Shown in pieces: positions 23,206 to 36,000 of a DNA stretch of 64,000 nucleotides; within the stretch, counting starts at the first letter, position 1, and every line of letters starts with the position of its first letter. Below the pieces are notes generated by a model. That model was not told where the DNA came from. It made no database searches and was given only the letters and a program-made list of their open reading frames with translations. The position numbers were made by a program, and so were the translations under genes. The stretch covers positions 122,045,809 through 122,109,808 of the forward strand of contig OX235264.1 in NCBI GenBank assembly GCA_944472135.2. The letters run 5' to 3'. The stretch comes from Trichobilharzia regenti. Taxonomy: Eukaryota > Platyhelminthes > Trematoda > Strigeidida > Schistosomatidae.

Positions 23206-23309
23206 TAAGGGCTCAAGTTTCAGTAGTATCTTTATATAACTTCTATTAATCATTCTAAAACACTTGACATCGCAAATTAAAAACTGATTCAATAAAAACA
23301 CACACTTAC

Positions 23310-23621
23310 TTTATACTCAACATTCCCTACTTCTACTTCGGGAGGTAAAATATGTGGCATATTTGTGGAAATATTCCCGCAATCAAAGCCATTACGCAAG
23401 TTAGTGTTGGAGGCAGTTATGATGTTGTTGAGTGGGCGATGGTTAACTTCTTTGTTAAATTCCATGGATTTATTCTTCCTCCTGTAATCTCTGAAAACTT
23501 TGCTTTGATGTGAGTCATTATGAAAGTTATTTGGTCTTGAGAACGATTTGGCCGATTTCCTTCCTAACTTTGTCTTGGATGTTTCATTCTCGGTTGAAAA
23601 ATACAAAGAAAGCTCATCCAT
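23310..23621 (-). CDS. GTPBP2: GTPBP2-like GTPase, first coding exon seen
   Basis: The 104 codons run from the ATG at 23621 to a GTAAGT donor at 23309. The C-terminal part, LPPEVEVGNVEYK, is the conserved entry into the GTPBP1/2 core. It joins in phase 0 to RKLVDPTPNRF in the next exon. The preceding 90 residues are basic and serine/asparagine-rich (for example KLGRKSAKSFSRPNNF) and look like a divergent, unstructured N-terminus. An in-frame TAG lies 8 codons upstream of the ATG with no obvious competing start, so I take this ATG. A short exon joined at TAG (23648-23646) cannot be excluded. Upstream 23622-23860 is probably 5' flank. Confidence 0.8.
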
Positions 23622-23859
23622 CCCGGCATGTAATAGACAACTCGGAAACTACCTACTAACAAGCAGTTGAGGAATTCTCCGGGACCTCAAGGTCATACGG
23701 AGCGACTCGAATTTTGCGCTGGTGGGCGGACTGAGTTGATGTTCAATACCTCGTTGATGAGCTTGTACTGACTTTCTGACTTCTTAAGGCTCACTTCCTA
23801 TTGTCATGGAACAGTTCAAGATTTTGCCGAAGTACTCTCTATCTCTCCGACTGTTAAAG

Positions 23860-24620
23860 CCTTTTCAAATGCAATGAGAGGGTTTAATGATTCAGATTTA
23901 TTGGTTGACGATAGAAGACATGGAGTCTGTGTTAACTCTTTGTGCGTAAATTTTGCGCGCCTGCCTAAACCCTCCTTGAGTGAATCAGTTGAGCCTGAAG
24001 ACACTACTTCTTCTGCAAATTGGTTCCAGGAGTCAGTGACTCGGTGTAAGAACCCGTACTCCACAGCCAAATAATTTTTTTTAACTTTTTTTGATTACAG
24101 CTTGATTTCACACCGTATTCTCAGTATAAGTATGGAATTTTCAGCGTGGATATCGGTAGCCCGAAATTCGCAGGCTGACCATAGATATCAGGTGTGCGTC
24201 GGCGAGGGCTCGAACCCTGGACCATGTGCATGGTCGGGGAGAGTCCTAACCACTGTGCCACTGAAGCACATCCCCCTGCCCTTTGAAATCTACTGCTACG
24301 CCATCTGAGGTGTTCCGACTTTGTGGGAGGAGGAAGAAGAAGATTACGTCTGTAGCCATTACTTTAAATTTCAAACATCGTAATGAGGCATCCTCTCTAC
24401 CTCCCTCATGACAGGGAGAAGAGATTCAGACTGTCTAGTCTTTTCTCGTATGATAAATTGGTCATGGAAACAATCCTACGTGTTGCCTCCCTCTGAAACC
24501 TTTCTAGATTTTGTGATTTCCGTTTAATACAAAGACTGGCTTCCTGAATGCAGTTGACCAGTCTTAACCTCACCAGAGATATATATGAGGAGGTAAATGG
24601 GCGTTGATAAGGCATATCCC
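23860..24620 (-). mobile_element. CR1-like LINE 3' fragment split by a SINE
   Basis: Two blocks, 23860-24075 and 24285-24620, read on the minus strand as the end of the CR1 reverse transcriptase (VEYGFLHRVTDSWNQFAEEV, KLDSLNLFSLS). The family 3' end, CCAATAAATCTGAATC, lies at about 23890-23905. The blocks align in order with 58690-59160. Between them lies a tRNA-type SINE. 24620-24924 is unrecognised. Confidence 0.78.
24076..24284 (-). mobile_element. tRNA-derived SINE, copy 2
   Basis: The tRNA-like head is at 24269-24194 (76 nt, minus strand) with A box TGGCACAGTGGTTAGG and B box GGGTTCGAGCCC. The body matches the copies at 1640 and 45640, with an A-rich tail at about 24090-24076. It is inserted in a CR1 fragment. 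The head has more mismatches than the other two (GTGCTTC against GACGCAC). Confidence 0.8.
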
Positions 24621-24924
24621 CTATATGAAGTGGCGCCTTTGGCTTAAACTTGACGGCAATTGCGAGGTTTCGTTGATTCGAGTTGGAGCTAGTCGTCCAG
24701 GAAAACGCAATAGGCGCGATTTCGGTGCTTATTTTGCTCCTGTTGGATGAATTTATATGAAAATTGTTGTTCGATATTGTTCTAGAGCATTTATTGATTG
24801 CTTGTGGGACAGGACGCTTAAATACATGGTTCATGCAATGATTATTTGGCATAAAAAGTAAATTTCGCGTGCATTTCCACGACTGTCATTCGATAAATTT
24901 CATTGCAGCGTGGTGGAAACCTGT

Positions 24925-25194
24925 TGTCAGTCACGTCTCATAAACCGTTAATGCTCACCTCTTGCTACGCTCGGGCCCACGCTGTTCCTTGAAGTTTCAG
25001 AAACGCTTAGTAATAACGGACGAAAAAACCAAAAGACCGATTGGCCACTCGAGAATTCTTTATTGTTACACCAACATATAAAAATAATGCTTTTACTAGG
25101 GTCTGTGAACAAATATTACAATAATAAATCATAAGATTACTTGGTTTGAGCAAACAACCATGAATTGATCGTTCAATCTTCAACTCCATTGACA
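24925..25194 (-). repeat. LTR A (leftmost), 89 bp shorter than the others
   Basis: The LTR has TGTC...GACA ends. An internal block corresponding to 28656-28744 of LTR B is missing between GATTACT and GGTTTGAGC. It has three Ts in GGTTTGAGC where LTRs B-E have four, and private substitutions near 24932 and 24955-24958. This is the 3' terminal LTR relative to element transcription. Confidence 0.88.
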
Positions 25195-26688
25195 CTCCCC
25201 GGCAAAAAAGGGATCCATCCCTTTTTTCCATCACGACCAATGCACGTTGACTTGGATGCCATTGCGAGAACCTGGGTCACACGGACAGAGCTGAAATGGA
25301 AAACAAACAGAAAAGCCAACACACCACAAGCATACTCACAGCACAATCTCACACATCAATGATGACCTGCGCCTTCCAGTTAAAGGCATCCTCTTGCAAC
25401 ACAATCGCCACTTGCTAGAATGACTCTTGCAGAATGCAACGTGACCATAGCAGCACCTCACGATACTCTACGCACATCCTCTTATCTACTCACTACCAAT
25501 TACCCCTGAAATCGCTTGTCACTCATTCTGTCTCAATTCTGGTAACGGTGACGTATGCGAGCCTCAGTCGTTTACACTCTTTCTCCCCGGCGTGTGGGAC
25601 CGCAGCTAACAATTATCTCCGTATGCATGTCGTTCTCAGCAATAGCCTCCTCCCCGGCGGTTACAACCCATCTGCTGTCCTTAACATCAATCAATTCATT
25701 CACGGATGTAGAATACCCGAAGCAACTTCAGAAGTAAGCACGACGAAAGTTTTAACAAAATTACACAATAACAACAAGGTACGAAAACAACAAGTAAACA
25801 CAATGAATCCAAAATACCACCAATTGATATGACACACCACACGTATATACAAACAGTACAAACAAACTCGCAGACCGTGTCTCGATGGAATTCCTTTGAA
25901 TAATCGCAGGACTTACACCAGTACACCTGCAACCCTTCTCAGGTTGACGATTTTAACTTGTGGAATGTCCGGACACACACAAGATTAACCAACGATTACA
26001 ATGATTGGAACTCACACAATTATTTATCACAAACATATGTACAATCAACACATCAAATGTTATAGATTCTGGCACGACAAACTACCCTTGAAGAACTGTA
26101 GGACTTACAACAGTACGCCTACATTCCTTCTCAGGTTGATGATCCAAGTGGAAGACGTCCGTACACAAACAAAATTATCAACAGACAGATGAAAGATGAT
26201 ATCAATTCAGTATATACAATATGAACATATGTACAAAATTACACACCAAGCACATTGGACTGCTCATTGATGCGCTACCCTTTGAAGAACTGTAGGACTT
26301 ACAGCAGTACGCCTACAACCCTTCTCAGGTTGACGCCCAAGGCTGGAAAATCGTCGCAGAGTTCATTTGCTGATTTCCTTCTATCATCTATATCCTCAAA
26401 TCTGAATGGCAACAAGCCTGTGTCATTGTATTGTAGAATATAGATGACGAACAAACACACGACGTATCTGGTCAACCAAGCGTAGAAACAGAGTAATTTA
26501 CACCAAAGATAATAGCATTCAAATAGTAACTTGAAACTAGAAATGCCTTTATTCATGCAAGTCAATTTAACAATTACTCTCTCGTTTACACTTGGCTTAT
26601 CCTCTCTAAACTGAGCAATATCTTTCGTCCTTTCAAATGCACCAATATTATTATAGTCATTGTACAAGATACATGAGTTGATGGGCGT
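25195..26688 (-). repeat. Array unit 1, non-gag internal region
   Basis: This region lies between gag and the 3' LTR, where pol should be, and has no retroviral enzyme motif. It contains an 11-bp perfect inverted repeat beside the LTR (AAAAAAGGGAT at 25204-25214 and ATCCCTTTTTT at 25217-25227). It also contains a sub-repeat of about 191 bp present three times, marked by AGGACTTACANCAGTACNCC and CTTCTCAGGTTGA (25894-25949, 26084-26140, 26276-26334). The same layout recurs 3602 bp apart in every unit. Short open frames on either strand here show no coding character. Confidence 0.8.
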
Positions 26689-28292
26689 CTACTTCCTTGT
26701 GGATGACAACACCAACGACGACTGATTGACACCAGTTGATGAACTTAGCGGTGGATCAAAAGCTGTTGTTTCTCGGCTTTCAGAAAGTTGTCTACCTGCA
26801 AGACCACCACCACTGCTGTCTTTTGCTATCAGCTCAGGTTTAGCACTAGCATCTGATGATAGGTGGGCTACATGCTGATCAATCACACTGACAGTCTCAC
26901 AAGTATGCATGCCTTCTGCAACTGCATCTGCATTTATTTCTACTTCACCTTAAAGTTGTACAGAACCTTTGTTCAACTTAGCAGTAGTAGGCATATCCCT
27001 CATCTCATCATGATCAACCAAGGACAAATGTGAAGTATCATGATCCTTATCACGAATATTCACTTTACCGTCAACTTTATCATTTTCAAACTCTTTAATA
27101 ACAGAAGTAGACAATTTTGGTTCCTCCTCGCAAATCCTAAAAGGTTTTATAACTTCACTCTGACTAGTAATACCTCGTAAACTTATGGAGTCAGAACTGC
27201 ACTCTGAAGCAGCAACTCTATTCTGTGACTCTCTATTCAACAATGGCTTACCAGTTGCAACTACAGACTTCTTGACCGCACCGTTATCGTCACACAATTC
27301 GGAGTCAGACCTAGAGTTTACATTTAGCTTATCACTGAACTTGCTCACTGGTTCACAGCTCACCTTTGTGTGCACCTCTTGCAAACGTGTACAACACAAC
27401 CGTGTTTGTCTTGCATGTTGCAACTTATCTGTTGACGATGTACTACGAAACCTGATACACTTACTTAGTTTATATTCATTACTAGACATCATGGTGCCTT
27501 CTCGATATCCACCTCTCTGAGGCCTATTCGTCATCAATGATTGCGTTTTGCCCTCGGACTGCTCTATTCTAGGGGTGAGATGTAATAGACTGGCGAACTT
27601 GCTCATAGATTGATTGACACTAGTATTTACCAGTTTCAGGATATCATCAAACTTTGGCTCGATACCCTCATCCTCCATACGGGAGCTCATCTTCACCCAC
27701 TTCCTTTGCAGTCGAGTAGGTAGGCGTCTTGCTATTATTTCTAGTGTAAAACTCGAGTTGGGGTCACTCATGCAATTCATCGAAATCATTGCATTCTTGT
27801 AAATTAGCAAATTATCTAAAAACTCAGTGAGTGCCTGGGAGTCATCCTGTAATTGACCACCATTACCCTTAACAGCCTCGAATAATTTCCCTGCAATCAT
27901 CGAAGGTCTTCCAAACCTTTGACGTAATATGCTCATAGCCTCAGCGTATCCCTCATTAGGGGGCAGGAGCTCACAGCACTGTATAGCTCTTGAAGCATCT
28001 CCAGTGCAATACCTCATCAAATACATTAACTTCAATTCATCATTTAATAAAAACCACTCAACATGATCTCAAACTCCTTTACAAATTGTAAATAATCAGC
28101 CGGGTTTCCATCGAAACACCGTGGTTCAAATTTAGGGAGTTTGATGTTCCTATTATCCCTGAACGGCGAAACAGTAACATCAACCATATCATGCTTAACA
28201 TCAGACACATCGTTACAATTAACAGACAAGTCACCATGACTTACTTTCCTGTTTGCATCCAAGACACTCTGTCCCTTCTTTGACCCAGGCAT
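26689..28292 (-). pseudogene. BEL/Pao gag remnant, unit 1
   Basis: The ATG at 28292 opens the DUF1759-type core of Pao gag-like proteins: NIKLPKFEPRCFDGNPADYL, then LKLMYLMRYCTGDASRAIQC, YAEAMSILRQRFGRPSMIAG and LTEFLDNLLIYKNAM. The frame is lost by a one-base change near 28048-28052 and resumes in the next frame. An in-frame TAA (26952-26950) interrupts the chain about 360 codons further on, and the same frame runs on to 26689. No zinc knuckle or enzyme follows. Unit 1 has private residues (YC for YF in the MRY motif, SSRM for RSRM). The protein would coat or package element RNA in an intact relative. Confidence 0.85.
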
Positions 28293-28437
28293 TGTTGAAC
28301 TTGACCCAATTCCAAAAAAGTTCCAGATATTGCTTGTTCAAAGAGGACTTGACCGGCACCAGGAGAGATGAACGGTGACTATCCAAACTTTCACCAACTG
28401 TCTGAATCCGCCAGAGTCTGTTTCTACCATCAGAAAC

Positions 28438-28796
28438 TGTCAGCCACGTCTCATAAACCGTTAATGCCCAGCTCTTGCTACGCTCGGGCCCACGCTGTTC
28501 CTTGAAGTTTCAGAAACGCTTAGTAATAACGGACGAAAAAACCAAAAGACCGATTGGCCACTCGAGAATTCTTTATTGTTACACCAACATATAAAAATAA
28601 TGCTTTTACTAGGGTCTGTGAACAAATATTACAATAATAAATCATAAGATTACTTCTGATGGTTTGCTACCGACTTCTTTCTGAACAGCAACCGATGAGA
28701 CGATGACTGTCGTATTGATGCCTCCGCGAAAATTGGGGAAGTTGGTTTTGAGCAAACAACCATGAATTGATCGTTCAATCTTCAACTCCATTGACA
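28438..28796 (-). repeat. LTR B, 359 bp
   Basis: TGTCAG...TTGACA ends. On the minus strand it carries CAATAAAG (28577-28571 region), a likely polyadenylation signal, in its middle. It is shared by two neighbouring units. LTR C (32040-32398), LTR D (35642-36000) and LTR E (39244-39602) have the same length and nearly the same sequence. LTR D has private changes (AACAGCGACC at 35893; AAAACACCG at 35750). Confidence 0.9.
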
Positions 28797-30290
28797 CTCC
28801 CCGGCAAAAAAGGGATCCATCCCTTTTTTCCATCACGACCAATGCACGTTGACTTGGATGCCATTGCGAGAACCTGGGTCACACGGACAGAGCTGAAATG
28901 GAAAACAAACAGAAAAGCCAACACACCACAAGCATACTCACAGCACAATCTCACACATCAATGATGACCTGCGCCTTCCAGTTAAAGGCATCCTCTTGCA
29001 ACACAATCGCCACTTGCTAGAATGACTCTTGCAGAATGCAACGTGACCATAGCAGCACCTCACGATACTCTACGCACATCCTCTTATCTACTCACTACCA
29101 ATTACCCCTGAAATCGCTTGTCACTCATTCTGTCTCAATTCTAGTAACGGTGACGTATGCGAGCCTCAGTCGTTTACACTCTTTCTCCCCGGCGTGTGGG
29201 ACCGCAGCTAACAATTATCTCCGTATGCATGTCATTCTCAGCAATAGCCTCCTCCCCGGCGGTTACGACCCATCTGCTGTCCTTAACATCAATCAATTCA
29301 TTCACGGATGTAGAATACCCGAAGCAACTTCAGAAGTAAGCACGACGAAAGTTTTAACAAAATTACACAATAACAACAAGGTACGAAAACAACAAGTAAA
29401 CACAATGAATCCAAAATACCACCAATTGATATGACACACCACACGTATATACAAACAGTACAAACAAACTCGCAGACCGTGTCTCGATGGAATTCCTTTG
29501 AATAATCGCAGGACTTACACCAGTACACCTGCAACCCTTCTCAGGTTGACGATTTTAACTTGTGGAATGTCCGGACACACACAAGATTAACCAACAATTA
29601 CAATGATTGGAACTCACACAATTATTTATCACAAACATATGTACAATCAACACATCAAATGTTGTAGATTCTGGCACGACAAACTACCCTTGAAGAACTG
29701 TAGGACTTACAACAGTACGCCTACATTCCTTCTCAGGTTGATGATCCAAGTGGAAGACGTCCGTACACAAACAAAATTATCAACAGACAGATGAAAGATG
29801 ATATCAATTCAGTATATACAATATGAACATATGTACAAAATTACACACCAAGCACATTGGACTGCTCATTGATGCGCTACCCTTTGAAGAACTGTAGGAC
29901 TTACAGCAGTACGCCTACAACCCTTCTCAGGTTGACGCCCAAGGTTGGAAAATCGTCGCAGAGTTCATTTGCTGATTTCCTTCTATCATCTATATCCTCA
30001 AATCTGAATGGCAACAAGCCTGTGTCATTGTATCGTAGAATATAGATGACGAACAAACACACGACGTATCTGGTCAACCAAGCGTAGAAACAGAGTAATT
30101 TACACCAAAGATAATAGCATTCAAATAGTAACTTGAAACTAGAAATGCCTTTATTCATGCAAGTCAATTTAACAATTACTCTCTCGTTTACACTTGGCTT
30201 ATCCTCTCTAAACTGAGCAATATCTTTCGTCCTTTCAAATGCACCAATATTATTATAGTCATTGTACAAGATACATGAGTTGATGGGCGT

Positions 30291-31894
30291 CTACTTCCTT
30301 GTGGATGACAACACCAACGACGACTGATTGACACCAGTTGATGAACTTAGCGGTGGATCAAAAGCTGTTGTTTCTCGGCTTTCAGAAAGTTGTCTACCTG
30401 CAAGACCACCACCACTGCTGTCTTTTGCTATCAGCTCAGGTTTAGCACTAGCATCTGATGATAGGTGGGCTACATGCTGATCAATCACACTGACAGTCTC
30501 ACAAGTATGCATGCCTTCTGCAACTGCATCTGCATTTATTTCTACTTCACCTTAAAGTTGTACAGAACCTTTGTTCAACTTAGCAGTAGTAGGCATATCC
30601 CTCATCTCATCATGATCAACCAAGGACAAATGTGAAGTATCATGATCATTATCACGAATATTCACTTTACCGTCAACTTTATCATTTTCAAACTCTTTAA
30701 TAACAGAAGTAGACAATTTTGGTTCCTCCTCGCAAATCCTAAAAGGTTTTATAACTTCACTCTGACTAGTAATACCTCGTAAACTTATGGAGTCAGAACT
30801 GCACTCTGAAGCAGCAACTCTATTCTGTGACTCTCTATTCAACAATGGCTTACCAGTTGCAACTACAGACTTCTTGACCGCACCGTTATCGTCACACAAT
30901 TCGGAGTCAGACCTAGAGTTTACATTTAGCTCATCACTGAACTTGCTCACTGGTTCACAGCTCACCTTTGTGTGCACCTCTTGCAAACGTGTACAACACA
31001 ACCGTGTTTGTCTTACATGTTGCAACTTATCTGTTGACGATGTACTACGAAACCTGTTACACTTACTTAGTTTATATTCATTACTAGACATCATGGTGCC
31101 TTCTCGATATCCACCTCTCTGAGGCCTATTCGTCATCAATGATTGCGTTTTGCCCTCAGACTGCTCTATTCTAGGGGTGAGATGTAATAGACTGGCGAAC
31201 TTGCTCATAGATTGATTGACACTAGTATTTACCAGTTTCAGGATATCATCAAACTTTGGCTCGATACCCTCATCCTCCATACGGGACCTCATCTTCACCC
31301 ACTTCCTTTGCTGTCGAGTAGGTAGGCGTCTTGCTATTATTTCTAGTGTAAAACTCGAGTTGGGGTCACTCATGCAATTCATCGAAATCATTGCATTCTT
31401 GTAAATTAGCAAATTATCTAAAAACTCAGTGAGTGCCTGGGAGTCATCCTGTAATTGACCACCATTACCCTTAACAGCCTCGAATAATTTCCCTGCAATC
31501 ATCGAAGGTCTTCCAAACCTTTGACGTAATATGCTCATAGCCTCAGCGTATCCCTCATTAGGGGGCAGGAGCTCACAGCACTGTATAGCTCTTGAAGCAT
31601 CTCCAGTGAAATACCTCATCAAATACATTAACTTCAATTCATCATTTAATAAAAACCACTCAACATGATCTCAAACTCCTTTACAAATTGTAAATAATCA
31701 GCCGGGTTTCCATCGAAACACCGTGGTTCAAACTTAGGTAGTTTGATGTTCCTATTATCCCTGAACGGCGAAACAGTAACATCAACCATATCATGCTTAA
31801 CATCAGACACATCGTTACAATTAACAGACAAGTCACCATGACTTACTTTCCTGTTTGCATCCGAGACACCCTGTCCCTTCTTTGACCCAGGCAT
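30291..31894 (-). pseudogene. BEL/Pao gag remnant, unit 2
   Basis: Same gag remnant with the same frameshift (near 31650) and in-frame TAA (30554-30552). This unit has GQGVSDAN near its N-terminus and RQQRKW in the middle, the form shared with units 4 and 5. It also has private changes in its non-gag half (for example near 29275 and 29664). Confidence 0.85.
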
Positions 31895-32039
31895 TGTTGA
31901 ACTTGACCCAATTGCAAAAAAGTTCCAGATATTGCTTGTTCAAAGAGGACTTGACCGGCACCAGGAGAGATGAACGGTGACTATCCAAACTTTCACCAAC
32001 TGTCTGAATCCGCCAGAGTCTGTTTCTACCATCAGAAAC

Positions 32040-32398
32040 TGTCAGCCACGTCTCATAAACCGTTAATGCCCAGCTCTTGCTACGCTCGGGCCCACGCTGT
32101 TCCTTGAAGTTTCAGAAACGCTTAGTAATAACGGACGAAAAAACCAAAAGACCGATTGGCCACTCGAGAATTCTTTATTGTTACACCAACATATAAAAAT
32201 AATGCTTTTACTAGGGTCTGTGAACAAATATTACAATAATAAATCATAAGATTACTTCTGATGGTTTGCTACCGACTTCTTTCTGAACAGCAACCGATGA
32301 GACGATGACTGTCGTATTGATGCCTCCGCGAAAATTGGGGAAGTTGGTTTTGAGCAAACAACCATGAATTGATCGTTCAATCTTCAACTCCATTGACA
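32040..32398 (-). repeat. LTR C, 359 bp
   Basis: Same boundaries (TGTCAG...TTGACA) and length as LTR B. I found no length difference from LTR B. Confidence 0.9.
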
Positions 32399-33892
32399 CT
32401 CCCCGGCAAAAAAGGGATCCATCCCTTTTTTCCATCACGACCAATGCACGTTGACTTGGATGCCATTGCGAGAACCTGGGTCACACGGACAGAGCTGAAA
32501 TGGAAAACAAACAGAAAAGCCAACACACCACAAGCATACTCACAGCACAATCTCACACATCAATGATGACCTGCGCCTTCCAGTTAAAGGCATCCTCTTG
32601 CAACACAATCGCCACTTGCTAGAATGACTCTTGCAGAATGCAACGTGACCATAGCAGCACCTCACGATACTCTACGCACATCCTCTTATCTACTCACTAC
32701 CAATTACCCCTGAAATCGCTTGTCACTCATTCTGTCTCAATTCTGGTAACGGTGACGTATGCGAGCCTCAGTCGTTTACACTCTTTCTCCCCGGCGTGTG
32801 GGACCGCAGCTAACAATTATCTCCGTATGCATGTCGTTCTCAGCAATAGCCTCCTCCCCGGCGGTTACAACCCATCTGCTGTCCTTAACATCAATCAATT
32901 CATTCACGGATGTAGAATACCCGAAGCAACTTCAGAAGTAAGCACGACGAAAGTTTTAACAAAATTACACAATAACAACAAGGTACGAAAACAACAAGTA
33001 AACACAATGAATCCAAAATACCACCAATTGATATGACACACCACACGTATATACAAACAGTACAAACAAACTCGCAGACCGTGTCTCGATGGAATTCCTT
33101 TGAATAATCGCAGGACTTACACCAGTACACCTGCAACCCTTCTCAGGTTGACGATTTTAACTTGTGGAATGTCCGGACACACACAAGATTAACCAACGAT
33201 TACAATGATTGGAACTCACACAATTATTTATCACAAACATATGTACAATCAACACATCAAATGTTATAGATTCTGGCACGACAAACTACCCTTGAAGAAC
33301 TGTAGGACTTACAACAGTACGCCTACATTCCTTCTCAGGTTGATGATCCAAGTGGAAGACGTCCGTACACAAACAAAATTATCAACAGACAGATGAAAGA
33401 TGATATCAATTCAGTATATACAATATGAACATATGTACAAAATTACACACCAAGCACATTGGACTGCTCATTGATGCGCTACCCTTTGAAGAACTGTAGG
33501 ACTTACAGCAGTACGCCTACAACCCTTCTCAGGTTGACGCCCAAGGCTGGAAAATCGTCGCAGAGTTCATTTGCTGATTTCCTTCTATCATCTATATCCT
33601 CAAATCTGAATGGCAACAAGCCTGTGTCATTGTATTGTAGAATATAGATGACGAACAAACACACGACGTATCTGGTCAACCAAGCGTAGAAACAGAGTAA
33701 TTTACACCAAAGATAATAGCATTCAAATAGTAACTTGAAACTAGAAATGCCTTTATTCATGCAAGTCAATTTAACAATTACTCTCTCGTTTACACTTGGC
33801 TTATCCTCTCTAAACTGAGCAATATCTTTCGTCCTTTCAAATGCACCAATATTATTATAGTCATTGTACAAGATACATGAGTTGATGGGCGT

Positions 33893-35496
33893 CTACTTCC
33901 TTGTGGATGACAACACCAACGACGACTGATTGACACCAGTTGATGAACTTAGCGGTGGATCAAAAGCTGTTGTTTCTCGGCTTTCAGAAAGTTGTCTACC
34001 TGCAAGACCACCACCACTGCTGTCTTTTGCTATCAGCTCAGGTTTAGCACTAGCATCTGATGATAGGTGGGCTACATGCTGATCAATCACACTGACAGTC
34101 TCACAAGTATGCATGCCTTCTGCAACTGCATCTGCATTTATTTCTACTTCACCTTAAAGTTGTACAGAACCTTTGTTCAACTTAGCAGTAGTAGGCATAT
34201 CCCTCATCTCATCATGATCAACCAAGGACAAATGTGAAGTATCATGATCCTTATCACGAATATTCACTTTACCGTCAACTTTATCATTTTCAAACTCTTT
34301 AATAACAGAAGTAGACAATTTTGGTTCCTCCTCGCAAATCCTAAAAGGTTTTATAACTTCACTCTGACTAGTAATACCTCGTAAACTTATGGAGTCAGAA
34401 CTGCACTCTGAAGCAGCAACTCTATTCTGTGACTCTCTATTCAACAATGGCTTACCAGTTGCAACTACAGACTTCTTGACCGCACCGTTATCGTCACACA
34501 ATTCGGAGTCAGACCTAGAGTTTACATTTAGCTCATCACTGAACTTGCTCACTGGTTCACAGCTCACCTTTGTGTGCACCTCTTGCAAACGTGTACAACA
34601 CAACCGTGTTTGTCTTACATGTTGCAACTTATCTGTTGACGATGTACTACGAAACCTGATACACTTACTTAGTTTATATTCATTACTAGACATCATGGTG
34701 CCTTCTCGATATCCACCTCTCTGAGGCCTATTCGTCATCAATGATTGCGTTTTGCCCTCGGACTGCTCTATTCTAGGGGTGAGATGTAATAGACTGGCGA
34801 ACTTGCTCATAGATTGATTGACACTAGTATTTACCAGTTTCAGGATATCATCAAACTTTGGCTCGATACCCTCATCCTCCATACGGGACCTCATCTTCAC
34901 CCACTTCCTTTGCAGTCGAGTAGGTAGGCGTCTTGCTATTATTTCTAGTGTAAAACTCGAGTTGGGGTCACTCATGCAATTCATCGAAATCATTGCATTC
35001 TTGTAAATTAGCAAATTATCTAAAAACTCAGTGAGTGCCTGGGAGTCATCCTGTAATTGACCACCATTACCCTTAACAGCCTCGAATAATTTCCCTGCAA
35101 TCATCGAAGGTCTTCCAAACCTTTGACGTAATATGCTCATAGCCTCAGCGTATCCCTCATTAGGGGGCAGGAGCTCACAGCACTGTATAGCTCTTGAAGC
35201 ATCTCCAGTGAAATACCTCATCAAATACATTAACTTCAATTCATCATTTAATAAAAACCACTCAACATGATCTCAAACTCCTTTACAAATTGTAAATAAT
35301 CAGCCGGGTTTCCATCGAAACACCGTGGTTCAAACTTAGGTAGTTTGATGTTCCTATTATCCCTGAACGGCGAAACAGTAACATCAACCATATCATGCTT
35401 AACATCAGACACATCGTTACAATTAACAGACAAGTCACCATGACTTACTTTCCTGTTTGCATCCAAGACACTCTGTCCCTTCTTTGACCCAGGCAT
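33893..35496 (-). pseudogene. BEL/Pao gag remnant, unit 3
   Basis: Same breaks as the other units (frameshift near 35252, TAA at 34156-34154). It has GQSVLDAN and RLQRKW, the form shared with unit 1. Confidence 0.85.
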
Positions 35497-35641
35497 TGTT
35501 GAACTTGACCCAATTCCAAAAAAGTTCCAGATATTGCTTGTTCAAAGAGGACTTGACCGGCACCAGGAGAGATGAACGGTGACTATCCAAACTTTCACCA
35601 ACTGTCTGAATCCGCCAGAGTCTGTTTCTACCATCAGAAAC

Positions 35642-36000
35642 TGTCAGCCACGTCTCATAAACCGTTAATGCCCAGCTCTTGCTACGCTCGGGCCCACGCT
35701 GTTCCTTGAAGTTTCAGAAACGCTTAGTAATAACGGACGAAAAAACCAAAACACCGATTGGCCACTCGAGAATTCTTTATTGTTACACCAACATATAAAA
35801 ATAATGCTTTTACTAGGGTCTGTGAACAAATATTACAATAATAAATCATAAGATTACTTCTGATGGTTTGCTACCGACTTCTTTCTGAACAGCGACCGAT
35901 GAGACGATGACTGTCGTATTGATGCCTCCGCGAAAATTGGGGAAGTTGGTTTTGAGCAAACAACCATGAATTGATCGTTCAATCTTCAACTCCATTGACA
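35642..36000 (-). repeat. LTR D, 359 bp
   Basis: Same boundaries and length as LTR B, with private substitutions near 35751 and 35893. Confidence 0.9.

Larger units (their letters stand above)
10967..23309 (-). other. GTPBP2-like intron 1 (12.3 kb), retroelement-filled
   Basis: The donor GTAAGT is at 23309-23304 and the acceptor CAG at 10969-10967. The intron contains a full-length RTE nested in an RTE family A copy, further RTE and CR1 fragments, SINEs and microsatellites. Nothing recognisable was found at 15900-16320, 16590-17230 or 18970-19680 apart from a (GA)n run at 15977-15996. Confidence 0.85.

Noticed and set aside
25434..25832. 132-codon plus-strand ORF repeated in every array unit
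   Set aside because: It is antisense to the retroelement, has no domain, and repeats only because the unit repeats.
26299..26667. 122-codon minus-strand ORF downstream of gag in each unit, with hydrophobic stretch
   Set aside because: It partly covers the 191-bp sub-repeats, shows no enzyme or envelope-type motif, and gives no sign of coding beyond being open.
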